Assembly: GCA_034440635.1 (NCBI GenBank)
Contig: JAOTON010000897.1
Span: 2,232,001 to 2,296,000, forward strand
Reading direction: 5' to 3'
DNA: 64,000 nucleotides
From: Lepas anatifera
Lineage: Eukaryota; Arthropoda; Thecostraca; Lepadidae
The position numbers were made by a program, and so were the translations under genes. Of the stretch, positions 45,601 to 57,546 are shown piece by piece (position 1 is the stretch's first letter; each line of letters opens with the position of its first letter). The notes beneath the pieces were generated by a model that saw only the letters and a program-made list of their open reading frames with translations, was not told the DNA's origin and ran no database searches.

Positions 45601-48600
45601 ACATGGTGCTTGATTTAATGCACTAAACCGCAACGAAGAACAGTCAAGATTTAGCTGGGCCCTCAATCTTCTACAACTAAAATATCACATACCTACTGGC
45701 TGGGTTAAGCAGCCCAAATTAGTAGTAACACAACAGGCCCGGGTGTGTCCCGGACACCGCTTCTGACCATGGCTAACGGAGGTGTAAAATCTAATTATTT
45801 TGCCTTGTCTGTTACTTAAAAACATGCTGTTTGGCAAGTGCACGCATTGTTTGGTTTCACCTTCCCAGGCTCAGTTCCCTGAGCTTCACGAACACTTGGA
45901 CTCTGTTTAGTGATGCGTAGCTACTTTTAATCCGTATATGTTGTAAGCTGATTTCAATTCCAATGCTAGTCTGGCCAATCAAACCGAGACTGAGAGTTTT
46001 TCTCCCAGGTGGACTTTCCTTTAAGATATTTCTGAGAGGGTCAGAGCACAGCACTTCTGCCCGACACTATCTCCTTCCTTAACGAGGAACACCACTGGTC
46101 CGAGGCTGCACCCAATGTTGTAGCAATAGAGTCAAAAACGTCAAAGGGATCAGCTGGTATCGAATTATTTTCTACAACGAACTCACCGAGGAACCTTCAC
46201 CAGGGAGGTTTCAAACGCCCTTTATATAGTCCTATCGAAACTATACGGACAACAACAACTCCCACCCCCCCTCCACCGTCAAGTTATCCCATCCAACGTG
46301 CTATCTCGAAGGCATAAATCGGTAAGGTAGCTCGTGCTGCGCCTTCCCTGTGGATACTCGGGCGTCTGGGGAGGAGGAATTGGGATTGATCTATGCGGCT
46401 TACACGTCTGTCGGATCAGAATAGATCACACAATGCCCCCAGGCGCTACAAAAACTAAGCTTACAGGCACTCAGTTGTCTATGCGGAACGGCGCGGCGAG
46501 GCAGGCTAGTTAGATGATGTTGCCGAAGCTCCTGCTCATCGTGCTGAAGTGGAGAACTAATGTGTAAAATGGAGCCAGCCGGAGACTTATCTAAGGTTTC
46601 GCTGTGGCGACAGAAAATGGTGCAGCTTAGCTGACACGGAATTGCACTGAAACGCATACCAAAATTAGAGCTTATGATTCAGCAGAAGTTTGTAATTCCA
46701 AAACTAGAAACCAACAGAAGCACATGAGTCGGAACTCTATTAAACGCTTGGTTCCTTGAAATTGAGAACTGGACTTTGTGATTGATGAATATCAGGAAGT
46801 GGGCTGGAAAGCGGACGATTTCCTGCCGTTTGGATTTGTACCACCAAGTAGTTGCTTTGATGAACGCCGATATTTTCAGTTCTGACGCTGGCTAATCATG
46901 CTAGGCATGGATGCCGACAAATAGCATGTTTTCAAGTTGCATATGAGGCCATAGTTGAAATGCACATCTTTTGGAAGCTTGAGGCTCTGATGCGGGCTTA
47001 ACACCCACTTTAGATATTGGAAACTTTCACACTGGCGTAAACGGACATCCGTTGGAGAACGGTCCCCCTAAAATTAGTTCAGTCCATCAGAAAATGTGTC
47101 GTTGTCTAGCACTGCTTTGTCCTGAAGCCTACGGATAAGGCCGGTACAGGTCAATCATTTGAGATATTGTCAGTCCGCCAGCCATCCCTAGGTAACAGCC
47201 AGACGATGCTGAGCGGGACCTAGGTAATACGTAATTTGAATGATGTGATATTTTATGCTACCTAGGGTGTTTTCTACGAAAATTTAGCATACCAATTCAA
47301 GAAAAAGAAACTGCACATGAGTAGCATAAACGGCATTGGAAGTCGTTGCAAGAATCAGACCAGGAAAGAAAATATTGCATCAATCAGTGAAAATACTGTC
47401 AGCAGTGTTACTTCAGAAATTGAGAACTCTAAAACTTGTTAGAAACCTCTTAATCTGAAGGTGAATTTTCCCCTTACACGGAACAATTTTAAGCTACTTA
47501 TTCTCAATTGCGGGGTAAAATCTCTCTTAAGTATTTGCCGTGAAACATTTCATTTGCATATGACATTTGAAGGAAATATTACCCTTAACAATAAATGTGA
47601 TAATGCGTATAATTCAATATCAATATCCCATCTGCGTCCCGCCCTTTGTATAACTTAAAAACTTTTCTAGTCACCTTTCTTTTCTAGTTTCTGGTCTTTT
47701 TTAGCTCGCTGAAAAAATACAACAATAGTTTTGCCTAAGCACACGCATCGATCTGGATATGTGGTTTAAAGCATGGCTCCTAAATATATAAGGTTGGTCA
47801 AAGTTTCTTGGGCGTGACGTTGTCTAGGACGTTGTCTATTTGTCTAGGGAAGTTTATTTGACTGGGAAAGTTTAATGTCTAGATAATTTCTTTAAAAAGA
47901 CTATTTAAGGCAATTCCAGAGGTAAAAAATAAACCTAATTGTGATTATCAAAACATTAAAAGGCGTGAAATATCTAAGGCAAACTAAAATAGCATTTATG
48001 TCAATATCATCGGACCTTTGGTAACTACTAAGCATATAGACAAGTTCAGAGTTTGGCCTGCAATGAATGCTATGTATCATTCGACCTCCCGCATCCAGTG
48101 TATTTCAACTAGCCCCGAATCACTGCTGCGTTTTGTAATGTTTATGATAAATTTCGAAATTCAAGGCTTATAATGAAACTCATATGAACACTTCAGGATG
48201 TCTCCGATTTATTTGCTAGATTTCATCGAAAAACTCAGAAGCCTCTACTAATGATGTCTATATCAGTTCGAACTCAGAACACGGTCAGCCGTCTTAACTC
48301 GGTCCCGATAACTTTTCTCAGCTCGATCAAGCGATTGGGCCTGAAATAGTCTGGGAGCGGTCTGTCAAGGGATCAATACATCACTGCAGCCTGCGAGCTG
48401 GCGAGCAGGACACTTTGGGAGGACAGACCTCCCCCACGACTCCCCTGGCTGACCGGTGCGGCAGTGGATCAATGTGGGCAGTGTATTAGAACTACACAGG
48501 GCACATATCCGACAGCGCGGTTGGTTAGTAAAAATACACGTGCTTACGCGAAAGAGGAGCGATACGTGTATTATGAGCGTATCAATCAATGTATCGACTT

Positions 48601-48819
48601 GACTACACGCGATGGACGTATTAGGTACCAGCAGACTGTGGCGATATGTCAACCACGATGACATTAACGATACAAGCTGGACATAATTTGAATAACTGTC
48701 ACAAGTTGCTTTGAAGGAAGGCACAACCACAAAAGGAATTACGTGTTTGTATCATGATTTCACATCACTCATTCTTATAACCATGCCATCAGTTATTTCG
48801 TGATGCTCTAGGGTGGTAT

Positions 48820-49806
48820 TTAACCCTTGGCCCCCTAAGGTTTTTCCGGGATAGCAGAAAACGACGAGGCGCAGCACCGCGGTTGAGGGCTCTACCTCTC
48901 ACTGCATCATTTTCCATCATCCCTGAAATTTTTACCCCGGGTCACCCAAGGTCAGGTCACCAGACGAGGTCAACCAAGGTCACCTCACTTCACTTTAGAG
49001 CTCTGTAAGAGCTACATTTCAAAGTCGATCGATTTGAAACTGCCTACACTTCATGACCCCTCCAGGGTCTACAAGGTGTATATCCGGGATTTTTGATTTC
49101 GTGCCTTGAGGTCAGGTCACGAGGCGACCTCTCCCATTGGAAAGCATGGGGAAAAGCTATTTCATGATATAAAAACCACAAAAATGATTGCAAATACTCA
49201 GACTGCTCAGAACAACGTTTTTGGACACCCTTTCACGGATCCCAGGGGTCATATTTGCCCTTTGACTTTTCCAAGGTCATCCAGGTCACCAGAGGTCAAA
49301 AACAGTATTTTGACAATAACTTTTGACCTGATTGAGCTAGAGCGGTGAAACAAACACCATCGTGTTTGTCTTGTCACTGGCTTTCATTTGATATACGTCA
49401 GGTCACTTTTTGACCTTTCGTGACCTCAGGTCATATTAGGTCACGAGGTGACCTCTGGCGGTCAAACCACTGGCGGAAGGTCTTTACGTTCCACATAGCG
49501 GAAAAGTACTGGCAATTTGCTATCAAATGTACTTTACCAGGTCTCAATAGCTCTAATGGCATAAAAGTTATGCCCAGTTTGCTTAATCATTGCATATTTG
49601 AGTGAAAATAGCCGATCTTGACCTAATTTGACCTCTGGAGGTCAAACCATTGACCTGAGCACTAAAACATGCGAAGTGATTTCTTACTGAATTCACGCGA
49701 GCTTTCTATTGCACTTGCGTTTGCGCTAACGCCCATATTTTCGGAGTTGAGGGGGCCATCGATGGCCCCCGGTGGGCGAAGGTGGCCGGACCCCGGTCCG
49801 GGTTAA
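48820..49806 (+). mobile_element. TTAA-flanked AGGTCA-rich element, 979 bp
   Basis: TTAA at 48820-48823 and 49803-49806. The left end is CCCTTGGCCCCC and the right end is the complement of CCCGGACCGGGGTCC. Subterminal GAAGGTGGCC occurs near the right. The interior has dense AGGTCA words (CAAGGTCAGGTCACC, CGAGGTCAACCAAGGTCACC, GGTCACGAGGTGACC). Ends beginning CCC next to TTAA are typical of piggyBac-like elements. No coding capacity. Confidence 0.75.
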
Positions 49807-51060
49807 ATGAACTTCGTATGACTTTTCAGCGTCGTGATGCCTGTTTCCATAGCTCAGTGATGTCTACAGATTTTTGTTAGACCTGATACACGCCGAGCTT
49901 TGTGTAAGGTTCACTTCGAAGCACCGTGACGAAGGCAAACAAAGCAAAGTGCAGTGGCGACAGAACACCATCATTTGGTCCTGCGCTGGAATTCCTTATG
50001 TCTCAGTTACACTTAACATATGCAGCCTCCCAGTCAAGCTAAGGAAATTTGTTTCAGGAAATGTATATTCTGTGTCACTTATTCTGTGGTGCTTGCGTAA
50101 TGTGTATTGTCTTTTCTTATGCGCACAGTTAAGGGAATACGGCACCATGGCGGGCTTTGAACTGAGCTGCCAGTCGAATGAAGCATGAGGAAAAACATCT
50201 AGGGTTACATTTATCTCAGAACTCTCCTTTTAAGAACAAACAGCACCGTTTAACCTTCTGATCTCACGCTTCGCCCCCCGTATGAGCCATTTGGTGGCGC
50301 GGCGCGCCGTCGGTGGTAGCAGCGGCCGTCACGGTGCACGGTGCAGAGGGTAGGGTTCAATCTTTACCAATCGTATTTCTCCGTAAATAGCGGCTTCAAG
50401 AGCAAGTGCAATTCCAATAATGGGTTTCACAGTATGCTCTAACTTCTGGCTATCTCAGTTTCAATGTTATTATAAAGACGCCATATTCCCTTCAATATAA
50501 ATTGCATAGGTTTCTAAGAAGAATTAATTCCCGCTTCAGTTATTTCGACCGACAAAGAAAAAAATACTCAATTTCGACCAGTGTCACTCCAGCATGTGCC
50601 TGGACCTCTGTAGACAGGCATGCAGGATTTCTTCTGCTCGTCTTTTGGAGGTTGTGTTGGCCTGATTGCTCCGTGGGGAGGCTGGCAGGCGCTGTGACCT
50701 TCAGATAGCTTTCCCGGGAGCGATCCCACTCCGTCACAGCGCTTTGTTTCCACCCCGGAGGGCCACTCTCTGCACACAATGCGACTTCGGCTACCTTCTT
50801 CTCCACGAATACAGAAACATTTGCCGCCGTGGCGGAGACCGCGCTGAGTTTTGTGGCTGAATCTTTTCACGCTTCCCATTTTTGTGTCTTTATTCGGCTG
50901 GAATGTTTTTATTTGACATCCACGAGATATGCATGTATGTATAATTAAGGATAGTTAATATCCGGCAAGATCAATCACCCCCGGCCGGAGAATCAGAAAC
51001 ATTCAGGTATGTGACGTTGCTTTGGGGCGGCCACAGATCGGAATAGTGAAAGGCAAGGAC
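49807..51060. other. No gene recognised
   Basis: Includes a GGTGGCGCGGCGCGCCGTCG patch near 50290. Open frames at 50540-50880 on the minus strand lack consistent splice signals. Nothing firm. Confidence 0.35.
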
Positions 51061-51064
51061 CAAT

Positions 51065-51398
51065 GCCCTGGTAGCTCAGTTGGTAGAGCGTAAGGCCCCG
51101 GCCCTCTCGGAAAACCGTGCAGTGGCCGTGCTCCGGTAAAGGCTTGGGATCGGAGCCCCTGAGACGCTCCAGCGCTTAATATTTACCCGACATAGGTCGA
51201 CTGGCAAACTGCCTCGTGAGAGGGTGAACAGAGCGGAGCGGCCGTACCTTTGCTTTGTGGGACGTTGAGCTCTGGCTTCCAAATTAACCCGTCATTGCGG
51301 GAGTTGCTCGTTCGGGTATTGGGGTCGGGGTCTCCGTGACACGTCCCTTGAGGCTTTAGTGAGGCTCCGATCCCAAAAGCCGAAACTGCAATAACTGG
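51065..51398 (+). mobile_element. tRNA-derived SINE (family A), copy 3, more diverged
   Basis: CCTGGTAGCTCAGTTGGTAG A box, GGGATCGGAGCCCC in the B-box position, and the CCCGACATAGGTCGACTGGC and GAGGCTCCGATCCCAAAAGC body. About 80% identical to copies 1 and 2. Confidence 0.82.
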
Positions 51399-51482
51399 TA
51401 AAAGTTGAAGAACAAAAACTTCCATGTTGCGCCATTGTGACCAACTACCGTGGAAATTTATTGTGACTTTTCAGTTAGGTTG

Positions 51483-52300
51483 TTAACACGCGCACTGGTG
51501 GGGGCCTCGGGGATCCCACCTGTTTTTCTTACGTGGCTGGAGAACCACTCGTAGCTGATAAAGGATACCTACGTAAATTTGAGATAATTTAACAGGACAT
51601 AGCATGGTGAAAGAATTTTGAAAATCGGTCAACAATTTTTTTACTTATAGGCTTTCAAAGTCAGACCTGCAATTTAAGATCGCCACAATTGCGCGGTCGG
51701 ACCGGTTCGCTCCCATTGGAGACCGAGTGGTGACGCCATAACGACATATATGCAGGATGATATGTCAAGGTCACCTCAAATTAAAGTCAAGGTCAAGGTC
51801 AAAGGTCATAGTTCAAGGTCATATTAGGACTTTCAAGGTCATTGACATTAGTGCTTCCGGTCAAATAGCATTACCCGGTCTGACGTATATTATGCTATGA
51901 CGTCATAGTTAAGGTACCTCCATGCAAAGTTCAAGGTCAAAGATCAAGGTCAAAAGTCATTGGAAAAGGTCGATCCTTATTTCCCGCCAAACAGTTGCTA
52001 TAGTGCTAGTCATAGTGTACATTATAGGTAGCATACCATATTTTGACCTTATAGGTCAATGACCTTGAATGGCCGGGACCTCAAAAATGTAGGACAGATT
52101 CTTAGTGACCTTCCCCCTATGACTTTGGCCCGTCTTTGGCTTATTCCGTCTTTTTACCGCATAATAACGGCATATTTCAATAGGTACCCAGCATGACCAC
52201 GATTCGACCTTTATGACCTCGTTTGATCTTAAAGATATTGGCCTAGGTCAGTGAAAATTGGTGATGATGTAGATTACCATGCCCCCACCTACCCCCCGAT
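51483..52300 (+). mobile_element. AGGTCA-rich TTAA element, right end unclear
   Basis: TTAA at 51483-51486 then CACGCGCACTGGTGGGGGCC. The interior has AAGGTCAAGGTCAAGGTCAA and CAAAGGTCATAGTTCAAGGT, the densest TCAAGGTCA cluster in the window. The right end is placed near 52300 by loss of these words. No TTAA-bounded terminus is visible there. Confidence 0.55.
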
Positions 52301-52328
52301 CGGCGTTTTTCTACGACGTTTTTACGTC

Positions 52329-52362
52329 TTTCTCTCTCTCTCTCTCTCTCTCTCCTCTCTCT
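52329..52362 (+). repeat. (CT)n microsatellite
   Basis: About 34 bp of CT with one interruption. Confidence 0.95.
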
Positions 52363-53800
52363 GCCTTCTGTTTCCCTTCTCCCACTACCTGCTCACCTGC
52401 CTGTGTATAAAATTCAAACAAAGTGGTACGTTATAGGTGAGTCGGGTGAACGTGTGTTTAATAGTCTCTTCAAAGACATGTACGTACACTGTCATTGCGC
52501 AGGCCAAATTTGTGTAGGATTAATTAAATACTGCAGCTTTGTGATAAGGATATCCATCGGTACTTCCGCAAAACACCCGCCGAGAACTCCTGAAGTCCCT
52601 TTCTGATTGTCGCTCACTTAAACGCGAGTCAACTGAGGCCTCCGCAGGTTAACGAGCCAGACAACACTGACGACACTACGGGCCAGTTGTTAAAGTTGGC
52701 TGGCGGAAACGTTGCGATTTCACACAACGGCGTCGTCATATGTTTGACCAGCTATTGCGAAGGCGTCGGTACGGTGCTGACACACGTGTGCGTAGTGTAC
52801 GCCCACGCCCAGGGAGCGCATTCAGCGCTCCAACAGCACTCGACCTTCAGTACCTAGATGCTTGAAGCTGTCACCGAAGTGGGCAGAGGTCATTAGTGCA
52901 ACGGTCTGCAGTGCGTTATCTGCACTTTTTAAGGGCACTGACGCTTTCGGGCAAATGCTATTAACAAGACGAGTGGAAGTTTTTATCCTGGTTGCTCGCA
53001 GGAGTCAGAATCGATAATGGAAAATGAGGCAGCTGAAAAAAGCTGGTGAATCAGCAGTGTATGTTGCTGCATTCCCATTGTGGTTTCAACACGCCCTGGA
53101 AATAAGCTGAATATAAAACAGATGTATGGTACCATATACACACGAAGTGGGAATTTGTTCGTTAAATCTTGACATTTATCACAGTGCGCCGGCCTACAAT
53201 ACATTGTCTGTTGTCTAAAATAGTTTATCATCGTCCGGCATGAAAGGGAACGTCGTTCTTTATCCAAGCGCACCATCAATAACAGTTCTGTTCAGCGAAG
53301 TTGGAATCGAAAGCCTGTGTCGGCCGTGTGTGGAAATTGGAAGACCTTCGTCGTTTTGCCGCTTCTAAATAAAGACACAATTCTGGCTGGGCTGTTGGGA
53401 ACTTTGAGAGAAATCTGAATCGAGAAATGGAACAACAGATATCTCAGTTCAGGATGGATTTAATACTAGGGTTGGTTTTCGGGAATTTGGCTGTTCCGAA
53501 TTTCTTCATTTCAGTACCCGATGCTAGTGTCTTCCTGCTCTGATTAATGTTCAGAGAAAAAGGGGCCGTAAAGAAAATAAGACATATCACTTCACCAGGA
53601 TGTTTTAAGCCATTTTGCCATTGTGGGATTCAAAACAGCAAAAACCGAACACCTAAATACTCGAAATTTCGAAACAAGACCCACCGCTGCCTCAAACATA
53701 GATTAAAGTTTTTTTTCATGCAGTTCCTGTGATCATTTCCATGCTTTGTCAAAAGCTGGGCAGGCTATATAATCTTGCTTCCACAAGTTGATATCACATA
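52363..53800. other. No gene recognised
   Basis: Unique-looking DNA. The minus frame 52983-53279 has one hydrophobic stretch but no family resemblance. Confidence 0.35.
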
Positions 53801-53802
53801 TT

Positions 53803-53880
53803 AGTGACGGATTCAGAGAGGGGAGCGAAAGGGGCGGTGGCCACCCTTAGGTCTGCGGAGTCACCCTGTGGACAACGGGC
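53803..53880 (+). repeat. Possible hAT-type terminus interrupted by a TTAA element
   Basis: TAGTGACGGATTCAGAGAGG resembles the CAGTGGCGGATC end class. The TTAA element at 53887 begins 80 bp later. No right end was found. Confidence 0.3.
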
Positions 53881-53882
53881 AC

Positions 53883-54722
53883 TTAACACGCGCATTGACG
53901 GGGGACGGGTACCCGCCCCCCTCGGGTTTTTGGAGAGAGCAGTAAAACGGCGGCGCTACGCGCCGCCGCACTTGGCATACCTTTTCCCTCATCATTTTTA
54001 TAACCTCTGTGAAAATTTTAAGGTTAGGTCATCTCAGGTCAGGTCACCAGTACAGGTCAAGTGACCTGACCTAAAAAAAGTTTAAGATAGCATAAGTCGG
54101 AGCAGGGTGGACTTATCCGATTGAAACTCTATCACATAATGGGCCCACCGAGTTCTCTAAATATGTTCCGGTATTTTTATATCGATGACCAAGGTCAGGT
54201 ACAAGCCATGACCTCTCTATTGGAAATACATGGGAAAATGGTTTTTACTGTATAACTCAGCAACGGGTAGTGATAGAGCGTTTATTTTAGCTCCATTAGA
54301 CTCGCCTTGGCTTTGCAGTTCTAATGATATGCATTTTATATAATTTGACCCTGACCTGACCTCAGGTCAGGTCAAATTCTTGATTTGACCTAGCACGGTC
54401 AAATTATACATCATTCGATTTGGCTTGCTGCGAGGACTCATACAGTTGAAGTCGTTTTGCTCTATCTTTACTTGTTCCGATGTAATGACCGAAAAACTTA
54501 ATTTACATGTTATCCCCATTACGGCATGTTTTAACCTCTCGTGACCTTAAATGTGACCTGACAAAAAATGGTTCAAATATTTTCGATGGAAAAGTGGATG
54601 GGCTACCCAACGCCATTTACCGTTTTTCGCTACTTACCGTGGTTCTCGAGATCTTAGGGGGCGGGTACCCGCCCCCTTGTCAAAGCGAAGGTGGCTAAGA
54701 CCCCCGTCAATGCGCGTGGTAA
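53883..54722 (+). mobile_element. TTAA element, best-preserved CACGCGC-type copy (832 bp)
   Basis: TTAA (53883-53886) is followed by CACGCGCATTGACGGGGG. The right end is the exact complement of that 18-mer ending at 54718, followed by GTAA, a one-base decay of TTAA. Next to each end lies a GGGTACCCGCCCCC palindrome, then the GGCGGCGCTACGCGCCGCCG hairpin. The interior is rich in AGGTCA in direct and inverted pairs. It is about 85-90% like the inverted copy at 35396-36171. No transposase is present. Confidence 0.88.
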
Positions 54723-55952
54723 TATCATGCGCTGAAAGAGCCCCACACGCCTTAAAAATGGAAAAACTGTGGAGTACAGGGTCTTAAAATTGACCCAATT
54801 AGGTGCTTCTGGCAAAGAGACCGTGTTTTCCCGCGCAGAAATCAATATAAAACGGACGTGTTTTATTGATTGGCGCTCCTTCACTTCAGCTGCAGACCAC
54901 ACGGTACCTATTTAGCCGCCTCCCTCCCTAGTTAGTGGTGCTCTGTTGGCCAAATTAGCTCCGCTACTTCTCAGCAAGGATTTTGAAACACACACCCTTA
55001 AAAATTGCTTGAAAATTACGTCGAGAGGGCCCCTCAGGGTTAACAAAAATATTTTTAGAAGGAACACTTTTTCCACCGAGGCATCCCATAAGCTTCTTCT
55101 TTTATTTTCTATCTCAACTTTGCATTAGTAAAATCAAGTGTTTCCCAGACAATGAAAACGCAGTCCTGTCAGCGTGTGATACGCCGATTCATTACACGAA
55201 TACAACAGAGCAATAAATCAAACAATGTATCACTCTTCAGAGGTTGTGACATCACCTCAAGTCGCACTTATATTCTGCCTGAAGCTTGCATTTCGAAAAC
55301 AGCTTCTTGTCTGCAGCTTGGGCAATGCACAGGTGAAGGCCGAACTTGCTGGTATCTATCACTTTAGATATTAGCTCATTTAATACATCAACTGTTTTGC
55401 TGTAACGACTTCATCAGGGGCTAGGAAAATATAGAATACAATCTAAAATACACATTTGACGCAGGTAAACATTAAGTTTTATTTACAGACTCGATCTTTG
55501 TCTACATTCTTGAAATTCCGAGTACCGAATACGAGATGACATACGAAACCAGCAAAGTACCTTTCCGACCAAAGAAGGCTGAGAAACGCACCGTGGATTT
55601 AACAGTTGTTGCATTGAAACTGAAAAGGTACCATTTTTGCCCGATTGCGCATGATTTTTCTAGTTTCCTGCTCAATTTCGGCTTGTCGGTGGACCGTTGG
55701 TGGGGGGGGGAAGGGGGAAAATTATACGTTTTCAGTCTTTGGGTGGCACTGGCCCGCATGCTACCCTCCCTCTTCCTGGATTCGCCAGCGTTTTCAAATG
55801 AAAACAACCCCAAAACTACAAAATCATACCGCCGCTGTCCGTTTCCCCCCCTTCCTATGCTGACCTCCACCCAATATGCTTCCGAACGACCCTCGTCTCC
55901 GCCGTGGTTTGAATTCATTGCGGCACACTTTCCGGCGACCCTTACGCAAGGT
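54723..55952. other. No gene recognised; PLE-like tail near 55400
   Basis: On the minus strand CCCCTGATGAAGTCGTTACAG near 55395-55425 resembles a PLE terminal hammerhead region with a damaged helix II. The rest is unremarkable. Confidence 0.35.
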
Positions 55953-56660
55953 ACGGCAGAAGCTCTCCCATCTCGTGAAGAAGGCAATATCCCAAGACGG
56001 GTAACGGCAGAAGCTCTCCCATCTCGTGAAGAAGGCAATATCCCAAGACGGGTAACGGCAGAAACTCTCCCATCTCGTGAAGAAGGCAATATCCCAAGAC
56101 GGGTAACGGCAGAAACTCTCCCATCTCGTGAAGAAGGCAATATCCCAAGACGGGTAACGGCAGAAACTCTCCCATCTCGTGAAGAAGGCAATATCCCAAG
56201 ATGGGTAACGGCAGAAACTCTCCCATCTCGTGAAGAAGGCAATATCCCAAGACGGGTAACGGCAGAAACTCTCCCATCTCGTGAAGAAGGCAATATCCCA
56301 AGACGGGTAACGGCAGAAGCTCTCCCATCTCGTGAAGAAGGCAATATCTCAAGACGGGTAACGGCAGAAACTCTCCCATCTCGTGAAGAAGGCAATATCC
56401 CAAGACGGGTAACGGCAGAAGCTCTCCCATCTCGTGAAGAAGGCAATATCCCAAGACGGGTAACGGCAGAAACTCTCCCATCTCGTGAAGAAGGCAATAT
56501 CCCAAGACGGGTAACGGCAGAAACTCTCCCATCTCGTGAAGAAGGCAATATCCCAAGACGGGTAACGGCAGAAACTCTCCCATCTCGTGAAGAAGGCAAT
56601 ATCCCAAGACGGGTAACGCGGGAAAGGCATCCCCACAAACCTTGTGCTAGGACCCTGTAA
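55536..56660 (+). other. Long frame through the 51-bp repeat, doubtful gene
   Basis: A 374-codon frame from ATG 55536 to TAA 56658-56660: about 139 residues of unique N-terminus, 13 copies of a 17-residue Arg/Glu/Pro repeat, and a short tail. The N-terminus has no domain or signal peptide and the initiation context is ordinary. The opposite strand holds an equally long frame (55502-56791, 429 codons), so openness is explained by the repeat period. I do not call either a gene. The perfect frame-keeping of 13 units is the only argument for coding. Confidence 0.2.
55953..56615 (+). repeat. 51-bp minisatellite, 13 exact-length units
   Basis: Thirteen units of exactly 51 bp with no indels and only a few single-base differences (A/G at one position, rare C/T). 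Because 51 is divisible by three and four of the six frames lack stops, long overlapping frames result: AETLPSREEGNIPRRVT on +, RVSAVTRLGILPSSRDG, a GYCLLHEMGEFLPLPVL frame and a YPSWDIAFFTRWESFCR frame on the minus strand. The high identity indicates recent amplification. Confidence 0.97.
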
Positions 56661-57546
56661 CGAGACTGTAACGAAGAGCCGTGTCGCACGAAAATTCCGT
56701 AATGCCGTACGGATGCGACACGAAATTTCCCCCAAGATCCTCGGAACATTGTGAGTAAATTTGGATAGTAAGGTTCTGACCGAGTTGCCACACGTTTGTT
56801 CGAGAGGACAGACCCCCGGCGTCGAGTATGTTCTGTGCGATTTGAAAATAGACATTGTTCGAATAATCGTTTTATTTAGAAGAAAGCGTAGAGAAGTGGT
56901 GAACTGTGTCGAATACGAGTTCAGTGAGTGCTTGACCCAGTGCAGGGTGTTGTATATGGGAAATCGTGCCGTACTTGTATATATTTTTGACTGGTTGGCA
57001 TTATGCCGGCGCAAGTGCAACCATCGAGAGAGAAAGTGAAGGTGTGGGTACCAACGGTGCAGTTTCAATGACCAGGAACGACTCTACTCGTGGAACCTTA
57101 AGGCATTTCATTAGAAGTTCAAAGCTCCCTCTGCCCGGTGGAAAGATAATCGATCAAGCCAAAAGGGGTTTCGCGTATGATGTGCCGATCCAGAATGTCA
57201 TTAGTGCAGAAGCTCTCGGTGAGACAAAAAATCGCCCTCAGATTTTCGTGAGCAACAGATTTTGACTTTTATAAACCTTTACATGGAATGAGTATGGGTT
57301 TCTCATGTGCATTGTTCAATCAGTTTCAAACTAAACTCAGTATGCAGCTTGCTGCTCTGGCGGAGCAATATTTTTAAAAGAGGCCTTTCAAGTGAGAGGA
57401 CTGTTCGACGGTTGAGAGCATATTTGCATTTACGCGGAAACGTGCAAGAATACATTGGCTGGTCATTAGGGTCCGGAACCTTATGTTGTCACAGCATGTT
57501 TTTTTAAGAAAACTCCAGCACAATCGAGATGTTCCTAAGCTCCCTC
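56616..57546. other. No gene recognised
   Basis: The frame 56966-57265 (+) is open for 99 codons (RHFIRSSKLPLPGGKIIDQA) but has no known motif or splice support. Confidence 0.35.

Larger units (their letters stand above)
43483..48819. other. Mostly single-copy-looking DNA without firm genes
   Basis: Contains a CpG-rich 150-bp patch (43985-44110), a (TA)n tract (44665-44694) and a GGATCC-edged repeat (45480-45600). None of the open frames, the longest at 43346-43795 and 48365-48730 (both minus), shows a domain, start context or paired splice sites. Nothing else is recognised. Confidence 0.4.

Noticed and set aside
48365..48730. 121-codon minus-strand frame with Cys and Ser
   Set aside because: No start context, no conserved motif and no splice partners.
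55953..56615. CRISPR-like array (regular repeats)
   Set aside because: There are no unique spacers. Units are contiguous 51-bp tandem repeats in animal DNA.
55502..56791. 429-codon minus-strand repeat protein
   Set aside because: Equally long frames exist on the other strand and in two other frames because of the 51-bp period, and there is no domain outside the repeat.
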